64,000 nucleotides of DNA from DATBDN01 sp963715995. GTDB lineage: Bacteria; Actinomycetota; Thermoleophilia; Solirubrobacterales; Thermoleophilaceae. The position numbers were made by a program, and so were the translations under genes. Location: positions 1,798,001 to 1,862,000 of the forward strand of contig OY970283.1 of NCBI GenBank assembly GCA_963715995.1. Reading direction: 5' to 3'. Under the pieces are notes generated by a model. It was not told the DNA's origin, did not search any database, and worked only from the letters and a program-made list of their open reading frames with translations. Positions 34,067 through 42,827 of this stretch are shown one piece after another (position 1 is the first letter of the stretch; every line of letters begins with the position of its first letter).

Positions 34067-34558
34067 GTGGTGATCGTGCTCGGCATCGATCCCGGGACGG
34101 CGAATCTCGGGTACGGGGTGGTGCTCGCCCGTGGGCGGGAGCTCGCTGCACTCGACGGCGGGGTGGTCACCGCTGCGTCCAATGAGCCGCTCGAGCGGCG
34201 GCTGGCGCGCATCCATGCGCGGCTCTGTGACCTGATCTCCGAGCACAAGCCCTCGGCGGTCGCCGTCGAGGACGTCTTCTTCGGCCAGAACGCCCGCTCG
34301 GCGTTCGCCGTCGGCCAGGCGCGCGGGGTCGTCATGCTCAGCGCCGGCCTCGCCGGGCTCCCGTGTTACTCCTACACGCCGCAGGCCGTCAAGTCGGCCG
34401 TGTGCGGCAACGGCGCGGCCGGCAAGGAGCAGGTCCAGCGGATGGTGGGAGCGCTGCTGTCGCTGCCCGAGCCGCCCGAGCCCGATCACGCCGCCGACGC
34501 GCTCGCTGTGGCGATCTGCCACGCGCACGGTGCTGCGCTGCGGGAGGCGATCGGATGA
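34067..34558 (+). CDS. ruvC: Holliday junction resolvase RuvC
   Basis: A 163-residue endonuclease that cuts four-way junctions after RuvAB branch migration. The acidic active-site residues are in GIDPGTANLGYG (Asp), AVAVEDVFFG (Glu) and PDHAADALAVAICH (Asp pair). Length is standard. Its TGA overlaps the ruvA ATG (ATGA). Confidence 0.95.
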   Translation: MVIVLGIDPGTANLGYGVVLARGRELAALDGGVVTAASNEPLERRLARIHARLCDLISEHKPSAVAVEDVFFGQNARSAFAVGQARGVVMLSAGLAGLPCYSYTPQAVKSAVCGNGAAGKEQVQRMVGALLSLPEPPEPDHAADALAVAICHAHGAALREAIG

Positions 34559-35136
34559 TCGCGTCCGTGCGGGGCACGGTTGTCGCGCGCAGGCACGATG
34601 CGGTCGTCGTCGAGTGCGCGGGCGTCGGCTACCGGCTGGCCGTTTCGGCACACACGCTTCAGAAGGTCGCGGCGGTGGGCCGGGAGACGTTCCTGCACTC
34701 GCACCTGATCATGCGCGACGACGGAATGCAGCTGTTCGGCTTCGCGAGCGAGGACGAGCGCGACCTCTTCCTGCTGCTGCTGGGCGTCCAGGGCGTCGGC
34801 CCGAAGGTGGCGCTTGCGGTGCTGTCGGGCGGGACGACGGGCGAGCTGCTGAACGCGATCGCCGCAGGCGACGCCAAGCGCTTCCAGGCGGTGCCGGGGA
34901 TCGGGAAGCGGACTGCCGAGCGCGTGATCGTGGAGCTGCGCGAGAAGGTCGGCGAACGCGGTGAGGGAGAGGGCATCGTGGTCTCCCGCAGCGACGATCC
35001 ACGCCTGATCGCGCGCGACGGCCTCGTCGGCCTCGGCTTCTCGCTCCAGGAGGCCGAGCGCCTGCTGGCACAGGCCGAGGGTGCGTCGGCCGAAGAGCTG
35101 ATCGAGGGCGCGCTCAGGGCACGGGCCGCGGCATGA
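34555..35136 (+). CDS. ruvA: Holliday junction branch migration protein RuvA
   Basis: A 193-residue DNA-junction-binding protein. Domain I is the N-terminal OB fold (MIASVRGTVVARRHDAVVVE). Domain II carries two helix-hairpin-helix motifs (LGVQGVGPKVALAVLSG and FQAVPGIGKRTAERVIVEL). A short linker leads to the C-terminal domain III that contacts RuvB. The start is fixed by overlap with ruvC, and its stop overlaps ruvB. Confidence 0.96.
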   Translation: MIASVRGTVVARRHDAVVVECAGVGYRLAVSAHTLQKVAAVGRETFLHSHLIMRDDGMQLFGFASEDERDLFLLLLGVQGVGPKVALAVLSGGTTGELLNAIAAGDAKRFQAVPGIGKRTAERVIVELREKVGERGEGEGIVVSRSDDPRLIARDGLVGLGFSLQEAERLLAQAEGASAEELIEGALRARAAA

Positions 35137-36191
35137 GCGGCGGCATCCGCACACCGGGCATCGAGGCCGTCGAGGCGGACGAGCACCGCCTTCACGCGCC
35201 CGTGCTCACCACCGAGGATGACCTCGACCAGTCGCTGCGCCCGCGCCAGCTGTCCGAGTTCGTCGGCCAGGCGAGCGTCAAGGAGCAGCTCAAGATCTTC
35301 ATCGACGCGGCCAAGCGGCGCGGGGAGGCCCTCGACCACGTCCTGCTGGCCGGCCCGCCGGGACTCGGCAAGACCAGCCTGGCCCAGATCGTGGCTGCCG
35401 AGCTGGAGGTCCCGTTCGTGCAGACCGCAGGCCCCACGCTCGAGCGCAAGGGCGACGTCGCCGCCTACCTGACCGCGCTCGCCGAGCGCTCGGTCTTCTT
35501 CGTGGACGAGATCCACCGGCTCCCGCCCGCGCTCGAGGAGACCTTCTATCCCGCGATGGAGGACCGCAAGCTGCCGATCACCGTCGGAAGCGGCGCCGGC
35601 GCGGCGATCGTGACGCTCAACCTGCCCGCCTTCACGCTCATCGGCGCGACCACCCGCGCCGGGCTCCTGACCACGCCGCTGCGCGACCGCTTCGGCGTGA
35701 CGCACCGCCTCGACCTCTACGACCCCGCCGATCTGGCCAGCATCGTCATCCGCAGCGCCGGGATACTCGGCGCGACGATCGACGAGGCCGGCGCGCACAC
35801 GATCGCGCTCCGCAGCCGCGGCACCCCGCGCGTGGCCAACCGCCTCCTCAAGCGAGTGCGCGACTACGCCGAGGTGCGCCACACGGGCGTCATCGACGCG
35901 TCCACGGCGGCCGCGGCACTCGATCTGATGGAGGTCGACAGCGAAGGGCTCGACCGGCTCGATCGCGAGATCCTGCGCTCCATCTGCGAGAAGTTCGAGG
36001 GCGGACCGGTCGGTTTGTCCACGCTTGCGATCGTGGTCTCGGAGGAGGAGGACACGCTCGAGGACGTGTACGAGCCCTACCTGCTCCAGAAGGGCTTCAT
36101 CAAGCGCACGCCGCGCGGCCGGGTGGCCACGGCGAAGGCGTTTGCACACCTGGGGCTTGAAGCTGCGGCTAAACCGCCCGGGCTGTTCTGA
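35133..36191 (+). CDS. ruvB: Holliday junction branch migration helicase RuvB
   Basis: A 352-residue AAA+ ATPase that drives branch migration with RuvA. Walker A is GPPGLGKTSL, Walker B FFVDEIHRL, and sensor 1 is in IGATTRAGLL. The N-terminal LRPRQLSEFVGQASVKEQL and the C-terminal winged-helix LLQKGFIKRTPRGRVAT are conserved. It ends the ruvCAB unit. Confidence 0.97.
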   Translation: MSGGIRTPGIEAVEADEHRLHAPVLTTEDDLDQSLRPRQLSEFVGQASVKEQLKIFIDAAKRRGEALDHVLLAGPPGLGKTSLAQIVAAELEVPFVQTAGPTLERKGDVAAYLTALAERSVFFVDEIHRLPPALEETFYPAMEDRKLPITVGSGAGAAIVTLNLPAFTLIGATTRAGLLTTPLRDRFGVTHRLDLYDPADLASIVIRSAGILGATIDEAGAHTIALRSRGTPRVANRLLKRVRDYAEVRHTGVIDASTAAAALDLMEVDSEGLDRLDREILRSICEKFEGGPVGLSTLAIVVSEEEDTLEDVYEPYLLQKGFIKRTPRGRVATAKAFAHLGLEAAAKPPGLF

Positions 36192-36218
36192 CCCCGAAGC
36201 TAACCTTGGGCGCCCGCG

Positions 36219-36661
36219 ATGCCCAACTTCATCTGTCCAAACTGCGGCAACCGGATGCTCGGTGCCGAGCGCACCGCCGGCTTCTCACAGCGCCCGCGCG
36301 GGTGCCCGAAGTGCGGTTTCGGCTTCCTGTTCGAGCTGCTGGACGACTACTACCCGGCTCCGAACGCCGCTTTCTTCATCTGTGACTCGCAGGCGCGCGT
36401 GATCGGCGTGGGGCGCGGGGTGCGCGAGCTGACCGGTCTCGGCGAGGAGAACGTGATGGGCCGCCGGTCCAGGACGTGCTGCACCTGGAGTTCGACGAGG
36501 ACGGCGATCCGATTGCAACGGCGCTCGAATGGGGGGTGCGCGTCCTGCAAAAGACGGTTACCGTCCACGCGGAGGGTGACCGGCCCGAGCCGGCGACCGC
36601 TGACATCTTTCCCGCCTACGACGACGACGGCGGGCTGCTGCTCGTGCTGACACCTAGCTGA
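36219..36661 (+). CDS. Zinc-ribbon protein with PAS-like segment, frameshifted
   Basis: Two reading frames together give one protein of about 146 residues. Frame one holds a zinc ribbon (CPNCGNRM and CPKCGFGF) and a PAS-like stretch (AAFFICDSQARVIGVGRGVRELTG). The frame is lost near 36462-36470, and the rest (VQDVLHLEFDEDGDPIATAL, then TADIFPAYDDDGGLLLVL) continues in another frame to TAG 36659-36661. One missing G (GGC CGG instead of GGC CGC) would restore it as M-G-R-P-V-Q-D. In many bacteria yajC stands between ruvB and secD; this protein is not YajC. The ending overlaps the secD start by one base. Function is unknown. Confidence 0.6.
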
Positions 36662-38478
36662 TGACCGACCGCCGCCGCAATCTCATCGTGCTCGCAATCG
36701 TCGGGGCGCTGCTCGTCCTCTCGCTGCTCACGATCGTCCCGGGAGCGCCCTTCGCGAAGAAGACGCAGCTGGGACTCGACCTGCGCGGCGGCATCGAGCT
36801 GATCTACCAGGCGGAGCCGACCCCGCAGGTGCCAAAGGTCACCCCGGCGGCCGTCTCAGACGCGATCAACACGATCCGCAAGCGCACGAACGCGCTCGGC
36901 GTCTCCGAGTCCGAGGTCCAGCAGCAGGGCGCCGGCACGGTCATCGTGGCCCTTCCGGGCGTCAAGAACGCGCAGCGCGCGGAGGACCAGGTCGGCACCA
37001 CCGCCCAGCTCCAGTTCTACGACTGGGAGCCGAACGTGATCGGCTCGAACGGCAAGGAGCTCGGCGAGCACGCCCTCGACTACAGCGCCGCCAACGTCCC
37101 GATCCCCGGCCTGCTCGACGCGGTCAAGCGGGCGGCGAAGGCCAAGCCGCTGGCCGAGCCCAACGACATTCCCGCATCGGGCGTGGACACGAAGGAGCTC
37201 CAGGCCGCGGGGGTCAACCCGAGCGACATGAAGGCGGTCGAGCAGTACTACGACCGCAAGAACGACACGAGCGGCAAGAAGTACTACCTCTTCGACAAGC
37301 TCAACACGCTCATCGACGGGCCGGAGACCAGCTGCAAGGACCTGCTCTCTGACTACAGCGACACGGCGCCCGTCAGCCCGCGCGCCGCTCGCCAAGCCGG
37401 CCGACCGGGCGCGTGCGCGGCGGAGCTCAACAAGCTCGGCAAGTCGAAGGGCCGCCCGCCGGGGCGAAGATCTACACGGTCCCCGAGGGCATCGTGGTCA
37501 TCGGCGCCGAGAAGTCGGCCAACCTGAAGAACACCACGGTCTCGCCCGGCTACTACGTCATCGAGGACGACTCCGAGCTGACCGGCTCCGACATCAAGGA
37601 CCCGAAGCAGGCGTTCGACCCGCAGGACAACAGCCCGATCGTCACCTTCAACTTCTCCGGCAAGGGGCGCAAGGCGTTCGCGCGGGTGACCAAGCGGAGT
37701 CGCCCAGCGCGGCGCCGAGACGATCCTGCCGCCGGGCGGCGACGCGTTCGAACGCGAACCAGCACTTCGCGATCACGCTCGACGATCAGATCGTCTCGCT
37801 CGCGTACATCGATGCCGTGCAGAACCCCGACGGCATCGACGGCAAGACCGGCGCGCAGATCAACGGGATCGGCACCATCCAGGAGACCCAGGACCTGGCG
37901 CAGAGCCTGCGCATCGGCGCCCTGCCGATCAAGCTCAAGCTGATCTCGAAGACCCAGGTCTCGGCGCACGCTCGGCAAGCAGGCGCTGCAACCAGGGCCT
38001 GATCGCGGGCGCGGCCGGGCTGCTGCTGACGGTGCTCTTCCTGCTGCTCTTCTACCGCGTGCTCGGCGTGGTGGCCGTGCTCGCCTCGTCACCTACGCGA
38101 TCCTGCTCTTCGCGCTGATCAAGATCATCCCGATCACGATGACCCTGCCGGGCATCGCGGGCATGATCCTGACGCTGGGCGTCGCGGCTGACGCGAACAT
38201 CGTCATCTTCGAACGCGTGAAGGAAGAGGTGCGCGCCGGGCAGGTCGATCCCGGCCGCGATCGCGAACGGCTACGCGAAGGCGCTGCGGACGATCATCGA
38301 CGCGAACGTGGTCACGATCGGGGTCGCGTTCATCCTGTTCATGCTCGCGACGGGCGGTGTCAAGGGCTTTGCCTTCACGCTCGGCATCGGCACGATCGTC
38401 TCGCTGTTCACGGCGGTGCTGGCCACCAGCGCGGTGCTCGGCACGATGGCGCGCTCGCGCCTGCTGCGCGTCGCGGCG
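36661..38478 (+). CDS. secD: Protein translocase subunit SecD, heavily frameshifted
   Basis: SecD helps the SecYEG channel move proteins across the membrane using proton-motive force. The first 260 codons are intact: membrane helix NLIVLAIVGALLVLSLLTIV, then GLDLRGGIELIYQ and the P1 domain. Beyond 37450 the protein continues only by switching frames about seven times, recovering VPEGIVVIGAEKSANLKN, FNFSGKGRKAFARVTK, TLDDQIVSLAYIDAVQNPDG, the helix block GLLLTVLFLLLFYRVLGV, GVAADANIVIFERVKEEVRA and TIGVAFILFMLATGGVKGFA. Each break is mended by adding or removing one base, so sequence error is the simplest cause for an essential gene. No stop is evident before the SecF part, so a fused SecDF is possible. 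Confidence 0.8.
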
Positions 38479-38479
38479 C

Positions 38480-39793
38480 ATGCTCGGAGTGGGCGAGGAG
38501 CGGCACTGCTGGCGCGCTTCGACTTCATGGGCAACTCGAAGTGGTTCTTCTCGATGTCGGGCGTGATCCTGGTCGCAGGCGCCCTGGCCATCGCCGGCAT
38601 CGGCATCAACTTCGGCATCGATTTCGAGTCCGGCACGCGGATCAAGACGCCGCTCGAGCGCGCAGCCATCGGTGGGGCAGGTGCGCGACGTGCTGTCCCG
38701 CTCGGCTACGGCGACGCGAAGATCCAGACAGGTCAACGACCCGGCACTCGGCAAGAACATCATCCAGATCTCGACCGAGACGCTCGAGCCGGCGAAGGTG
38801 GAGCAGGTTCGCAACGAGCTCGACAAGCAATTCGGCGTTCGCGAGGCTGACTTCACCTCGGAGTCGATCGGGCCGACGTTCGGGGCGCAGATCGCGCAGA
38901 CGGCGGTGCATCGCGCTCATGGCGTCGCTGATCCTGATCTCGCTCTACATCAGGTTGCAGGTTCGAGGTAAGTACGTCGGTGCCGGTGCTGATCGCCTTG
39001 TTCCACGACCTGCTGATCACAGGCGGCGTGTATGCCCTTGTCGCAGCGGGAGGTGACGAGCTCGACGATCGCGGCCCTGCTGACGATCCTCGGTTACTCG
39101 TTGTACGACACGATCATCGTGTTCGACCGAATACGCGAGAACGCGCCGCGAATGCCGCGCGCGACCTTCTCGCAGATCGTGAACCGCTCGATGGCAGAGG
39201 TGCTGTCGCGATCGCTCGCCACGTCGTTCTCGACGCTGCTGCCGGTGCTCGCGCTGCTCTTCTTCGGTGGGCAGACGCTGAAGGACTTCGCGTTCGCGCT
39301 GCTGGTGGGCATCGCCTCGGGCACGTACTCGTCGATCTTCATCGCCTCGCCGGTCCTGACCGAGTGGAAGGAGCGCGAGCCGCTCTACCGTCGCCGCCGT
39401 CAGCTCGTGACGGAGGACCACGGCGGCGTGGTTCCGCCCTACGCCCTGTCGGCACTGGGCGAGGACGAGGAGGAGGGCGACGGCACGCGCCGCCGCACCG
39501 GCCGCCGCGTCATCGCGGAGCGGCCCGGGCGCGCGGCGCGCGGCGGACGCCCGGCGGCCCCGCAGAGAATGGCTGGGCCACTGTCGCCCGAGGTCGAGAT
39601 GCCGGACGCTGCCGTCGGCGCGCCGCACGTGATCGACCCGGATGAGATCGACCCGGATCGGGACGCTGAGCTGGCGGAGGACTCTGCCTCCGCAATCGAG
39701 AACGGTGGCGCAAACGGCGGTGACGCGGCCGCCGAGGCCCGCCGGGCCGAGCGCCGCCGCCAGCAGCGCCAGAAGAGAAAGCACGGTCGCTGA
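38480..39793 (+). CDS. secF: Protein translocase subunit SecF (or SecF half of SecDF), frameshifted
   Basis: The SecF half of the SecDF accessory complex. Fragments in alternating frames are RFDFMGNSKWFFSMSGVILV, GINFGIDFESGTRIKT, VNDPALGKNIIQISTETLEP, ESIGPTFGAQIAQTAV, IALMASLILISLYIRL and VLIALFHDLLITGGVYALV. From about 39040 the frame is intact and holds the family signature GYSLYDTIIVFDRIRENAPR, the last helices (FALLVGIASGTYSSIFIASP) and a long hydrophilic tail rich in Arg and acidic residues that is unusual for SecF. ATG 38480 is a possible start if the gene is separate, but no ribosome binding site or SecD stop supports that. About nine single-base breaks lie between 38480 and 39045. 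Confidence 0.8.
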
Positions 39794-40098
39794 TGAGCCT
39801 GTTCGTCTGGGTCATGATGGGCATCGCCCTCTGGCACTTCGCGGTCTGGGTCCCCGACCGCTTCTGGGGCGGCATCGTCGGCGCGTTCCTCGCCGCGATC
39901 GTCGGCGCGGTCGTGATCGGGTTCATCCTCGCCGGGTTCACGATCGTCGGCCAGCACGAGCTGACGATCGGCGCCGCCTTCGAGGCGATCCCCGGAGCGA
40001 TCCTCGGGCTGGCGGCGTCCTGGTACTACGGCCGCTACCGCGAAGCACACCCGCGCCGGAAGCGCCGCAAGAGCGGCCCGGCGCGAGCGCGCGCCTAG
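39793..40098 (+). CDS. Small membrane protein, unknown function
   Basis: A 101-residue protein with three hydrophobic segments (LFVWVMMGIALWHFAVWV, IVGAFLAAIVGAVVIGFILA, AAFEAIPGAILGLAASWYYG) and a strongly basic tail. Gly-rich helices resemble small GlsB/YeaQ-like membrane proteins, but the match is weak. The ATG overlaps the stop of the SecF gene by one base, so it is probably co-translated with the translocase and may be a partner of it; that is inference. Confidence 0.6.
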   Translation: MSLFVWVMMGIALWHFAVWVPDRFWGGIVGAFLAAIVGAVVIGFILAGFTIVGQHELTIGAAFEAIPGAILGLAASWYYGRYREAHPRRKRRKSGPARARA

Positions 40099-40102
40099 CT
40101 GC

Positions 40103-40182
40103 GGGCCAGGCCCCTTGTCGCGGTTTGCGGCTCGGCGCGCCGGATCCCCAAGCGGGGCCAGGCCCCTTGTCGCAGTTTGCGG
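40103..40182. repeat. Two direct copies of a 28-bp REP-like element
   Basis: Copies at 40103-40130 and 40155-40182 differ at one base. Each begins with a near-perfect palindrome (GGGCCAGGCCC, GGGGCCAGGCCCC in the second) followed by CTTGTCGC and GTTTGCGG. The palindromic head plus conserved tail resembles bacterial interspersed REP elements. I see no further copy in this window. They fill most of the gap between the small membrane protein gene and recJ. Confidence 0.7.
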
Positions 40183-40228
40183 GTTCGGTGGGGCGAATCC
40201 GGTCGTTCCGTCGACTTCCCAACCCACA

Positions 40229-42762
40229 ATGCATCGCGTGGACGTGCGGCCCTCGCGCTGGACTTGTGACGCCTTCTCCGTTGAGACCGCGGAGACTCTT
40301 GCGCGCGAGCTCGGCGTCTCGCGGGTCACCGCTCAGGTGCTCGCCCGGCGCGGCTTCCAGAGCGCCGAGGATGCGCAAGCGTTCCTGCGCGCAGAGGACA
40401 GCCACGATCCGACCGGGCTGAACGACGCGGCCGCCGCCTGCGAGCTGATCCTCGACCACGTGGCGCGCGGCAGCCGGATCGTCGTCCACGGCGACTACGA
40501 CGTCGACGGCGTCTGCGCCACGACGATCATGGTCAGCGCCCTGCGGCGCGCAGGCGCCACGCCCTCGTGGTATCTCCCGAGCCGCTTCGACGACGGCTAC
40601 GGGCTCAGCGCGGCCACGGTCGACCGGCTGGCGGCCGACGGCACCGGCCTGATCGTGACCGTGGACTGCGGCATCACAGCCGTGAGCGAGGTCGAGCGGG
40701 CTCGCGCAGCCGGGCTCGACGTGGTGGTCACCGACCACCACAGGCCGGCCGCCACGCTGCCGCCGTGCCCGGTCGTCCATCCGGGCCTGGGCGACTACCC
40801 GTTTCCGTCGCTCTGCGGCGCCGCGGTCGCGTTCAAGCTCGGCCAGGCGCTGGCATCGGCGGCCGGCACCGATCCCGACAGGGCGGCAGGCGACATGGAC
40901 CTCGTCGGGCTCGCGACGATTTGCGACCTCGTTCCACTCGTTGGCGAGAACCGGCGCCTGGCGCGCGAGGGCATCGCCGAGCTGCGCCGCGGGCGCCGCC
41001 CGGCCTGCGCGCGCTCATGAACGTGGCCGGCCTGGCGCCAGCGGACGTGGATGAGCGCAGCGCCGGCTTCCGGCTCGGCCCGCGCATCAATGCCGCCGGC
41101 CGCCTCCAGCGAGCCGACGCCGCGCTGGAGCTGATGCTGACCGACGACGAGCAGCGCGCAGCCGAGGTGGCGCGCGAGCTCGACCAGCTCAACAGCGAGC
41201 GCCAGGACGAGGAGTCGCGCACGCTGTTCATGGCCGAGGCCGAGCTGGCGGGCTGGCGGCACCTGCCGGCCATCGTGGTCGCGGGCGAGGGCTGGCATCC
41301 GGGTGTGGTCGGCATCGTCGCCTCGCGCCTGGTGGAGCGCTACCGCCGCCCGGCGCTCGTCGCAGCCATCGAGGGTGACTCGGCACGCGGCTCGGGCCGC
41401 TCGATCCGCGACTTCGACCTGCACGCCGGCCTTGGGGCGTGCGCCGATCTGCTCACGCGCTTCGGCGGTCACAAGATGGCGGCGGGCTTCGAGCTGGACC
41501 GCGACCGCATCCCCGAGCTTCGCCGCCGCTTCGCCGCCCACGCCGCGTCGGTGCTCACGCCGTGGGACCTGGATCCCGTCCAGCGCATCGACGCCGTCGC
41601 CTCCCCGCACGCGCTCGGGCTGACGCTGGCGGAGGAGCTCGCCACGCTCGGCCCGTTCGGCCCCGGCAATGCGACTCCGATGCTGCTCGTGCCCGCCGCA
41701 CGCCTGGAGCAGGTGGTTCCGATGGGCGACGACAAGCAGCACGCCCGCCTGACGATCTCGAGCGGAGGAGCCCGGGCCCGCACCGTCGCGTTCCGGACGA
41801 CCGCCGCCGCGCTGGCGAAAGCGGGCGACAAGCCTCAGCACGTCGCGGTGGCGCTCGAGGTCAACGAGTGGAACGGCAGCACCGAGCCGCGCCTGATCCT
41901 GAAGGCGGTCTGCCCGCCCGCGGCCGGCCGCTGCGAGGTCATCGCCGGCAGGCCGCTGTGGGACGAGATCGAGGCCGAGCTGGAGGCTGATCCCGCCGCC
42001 TGGGTCCCGAGCACCGCGCACACCGCCACCACCTCGGCCCACCCGGTCTCCGCCGCCGGGCGGGCGGCGCTCGACGGGCGCCTGCTGGTCGACCGCCGCG
42101 GCCAGGGCATCGCCGCCGTCTGCGGCGAGCTGCTGGCCGCCGGGGAGTCGGTGCTGGCGGTCTGCGCCGACGCCCGCCGTCGCGCCGGCGGGCTGGCCGC
42201 GCTCGTGGCGGGCCTGGCCGCCGGCGAGGGCGCGGAGCTGGCGGCGATCGGCTGGAGCGATCTGCTCGCGCGCCCGCCCGAGGCGGCCCGTCACCGCCAC
42301 CTGGTCCTGATCGACCCGCCACCCGTGCCCGCTCTTCTCCAGGCCGCGGCGCGCACGCCCGTGCCCGGCGGCGTCTACCTCGGCTGGGGCCGGGCCGAGA
42401 CGGAGTTCGCGCGCACCGTGGCCGAGGCCGAGCTCGACCTGCGGCCGCAGCTGGCCACTCTCTACCGCCTGCTGCGCGAGTCGCACGCCCAGGGCGCCAG
42501 CGGCGAGTCGCTGGAAGCGCTGCTGGCGGGCGACGGCGTCTACCCGCGCTCCGGCCGGGTGTCGGGACGCCTGATCCGCGTGCTCAGCCAGCTGCGGCTG
42601 GTCGAGTACGAGCGCGGCGCCCGGGCGCTTCGCATCCAGCCGAGCGCGCCGCGCACCGAGTTGGAGCGCTCGCCCGCGTTCGTCGCCTACAGCGACCGCC
42701 TGGCAGAGGCACGCGCGTACCTGGGCGCGGAGGCCGTGCACAAGAGCGTCGTCGCCGCCTAG
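40229..42762 (+). CDS. recJ: Single-stranded-DNA-specific exonuclease RecJ, one frameshift
   Basis: A 5'-3' single-strand exonuclease of the DHH family acting in recombination and repair. The N-terminal ELGVSRVTAQVLARRGFQS helix region, motif I VVHGDYDVDGVCATT, motif II VTVDCGIT, motif III VVTDHH and motif IV ATICDLVPL are in the first frame (40229 to about 41000). The frame breaks in a GC run near 40993-41010 and continues at GLRALMNVAGLAPADVDERS with the DHHA1 domain (FGGHKMAAGFELD) to TAG 42762. One missing base explains it. At about 845 residues the protein is longer than typical RecJ because of a C-terminal region of about 270 residues that is Ala-rich and reads as a degenerate helicase-like or OB-type extension. 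Confidence 0.85.
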
Positions 42763-42815
42763 GGATTCCGCCTCCGGAGCGGCTTTCACCCCGCTTCGGC
42801 CGTCTGCGCCAGGAC

Positions 42816-42821
42816 TACACT
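42816..42821 (+). promoter_or_regulatory. Candidate -10 element (TACACT) for leaderless rel
   Basis: TACACT ends 6 bases before GTG 42828, with no ribosome binding site. Confidence 0.45.
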
Positions 42822-42827
42822 CGATAC

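Noticed and set aside
36661..39045. Programmed frameshifting or true pseudogene in secD/secF
   Set aside because: Too many breaks, both insertions and deletions, no slippery heptamers with a downstream structure, and essential function. Sequence error is simpler, although it remains unproven.
40103..40182. Two spaced direct repeats as a CRISPR remnant
   Set aside because: There are only two copies, the spacer is a single 24-bp stretch, the repeat has a strong internal palindrome at one end, and no cas gene is present. A REP-like element fits better.
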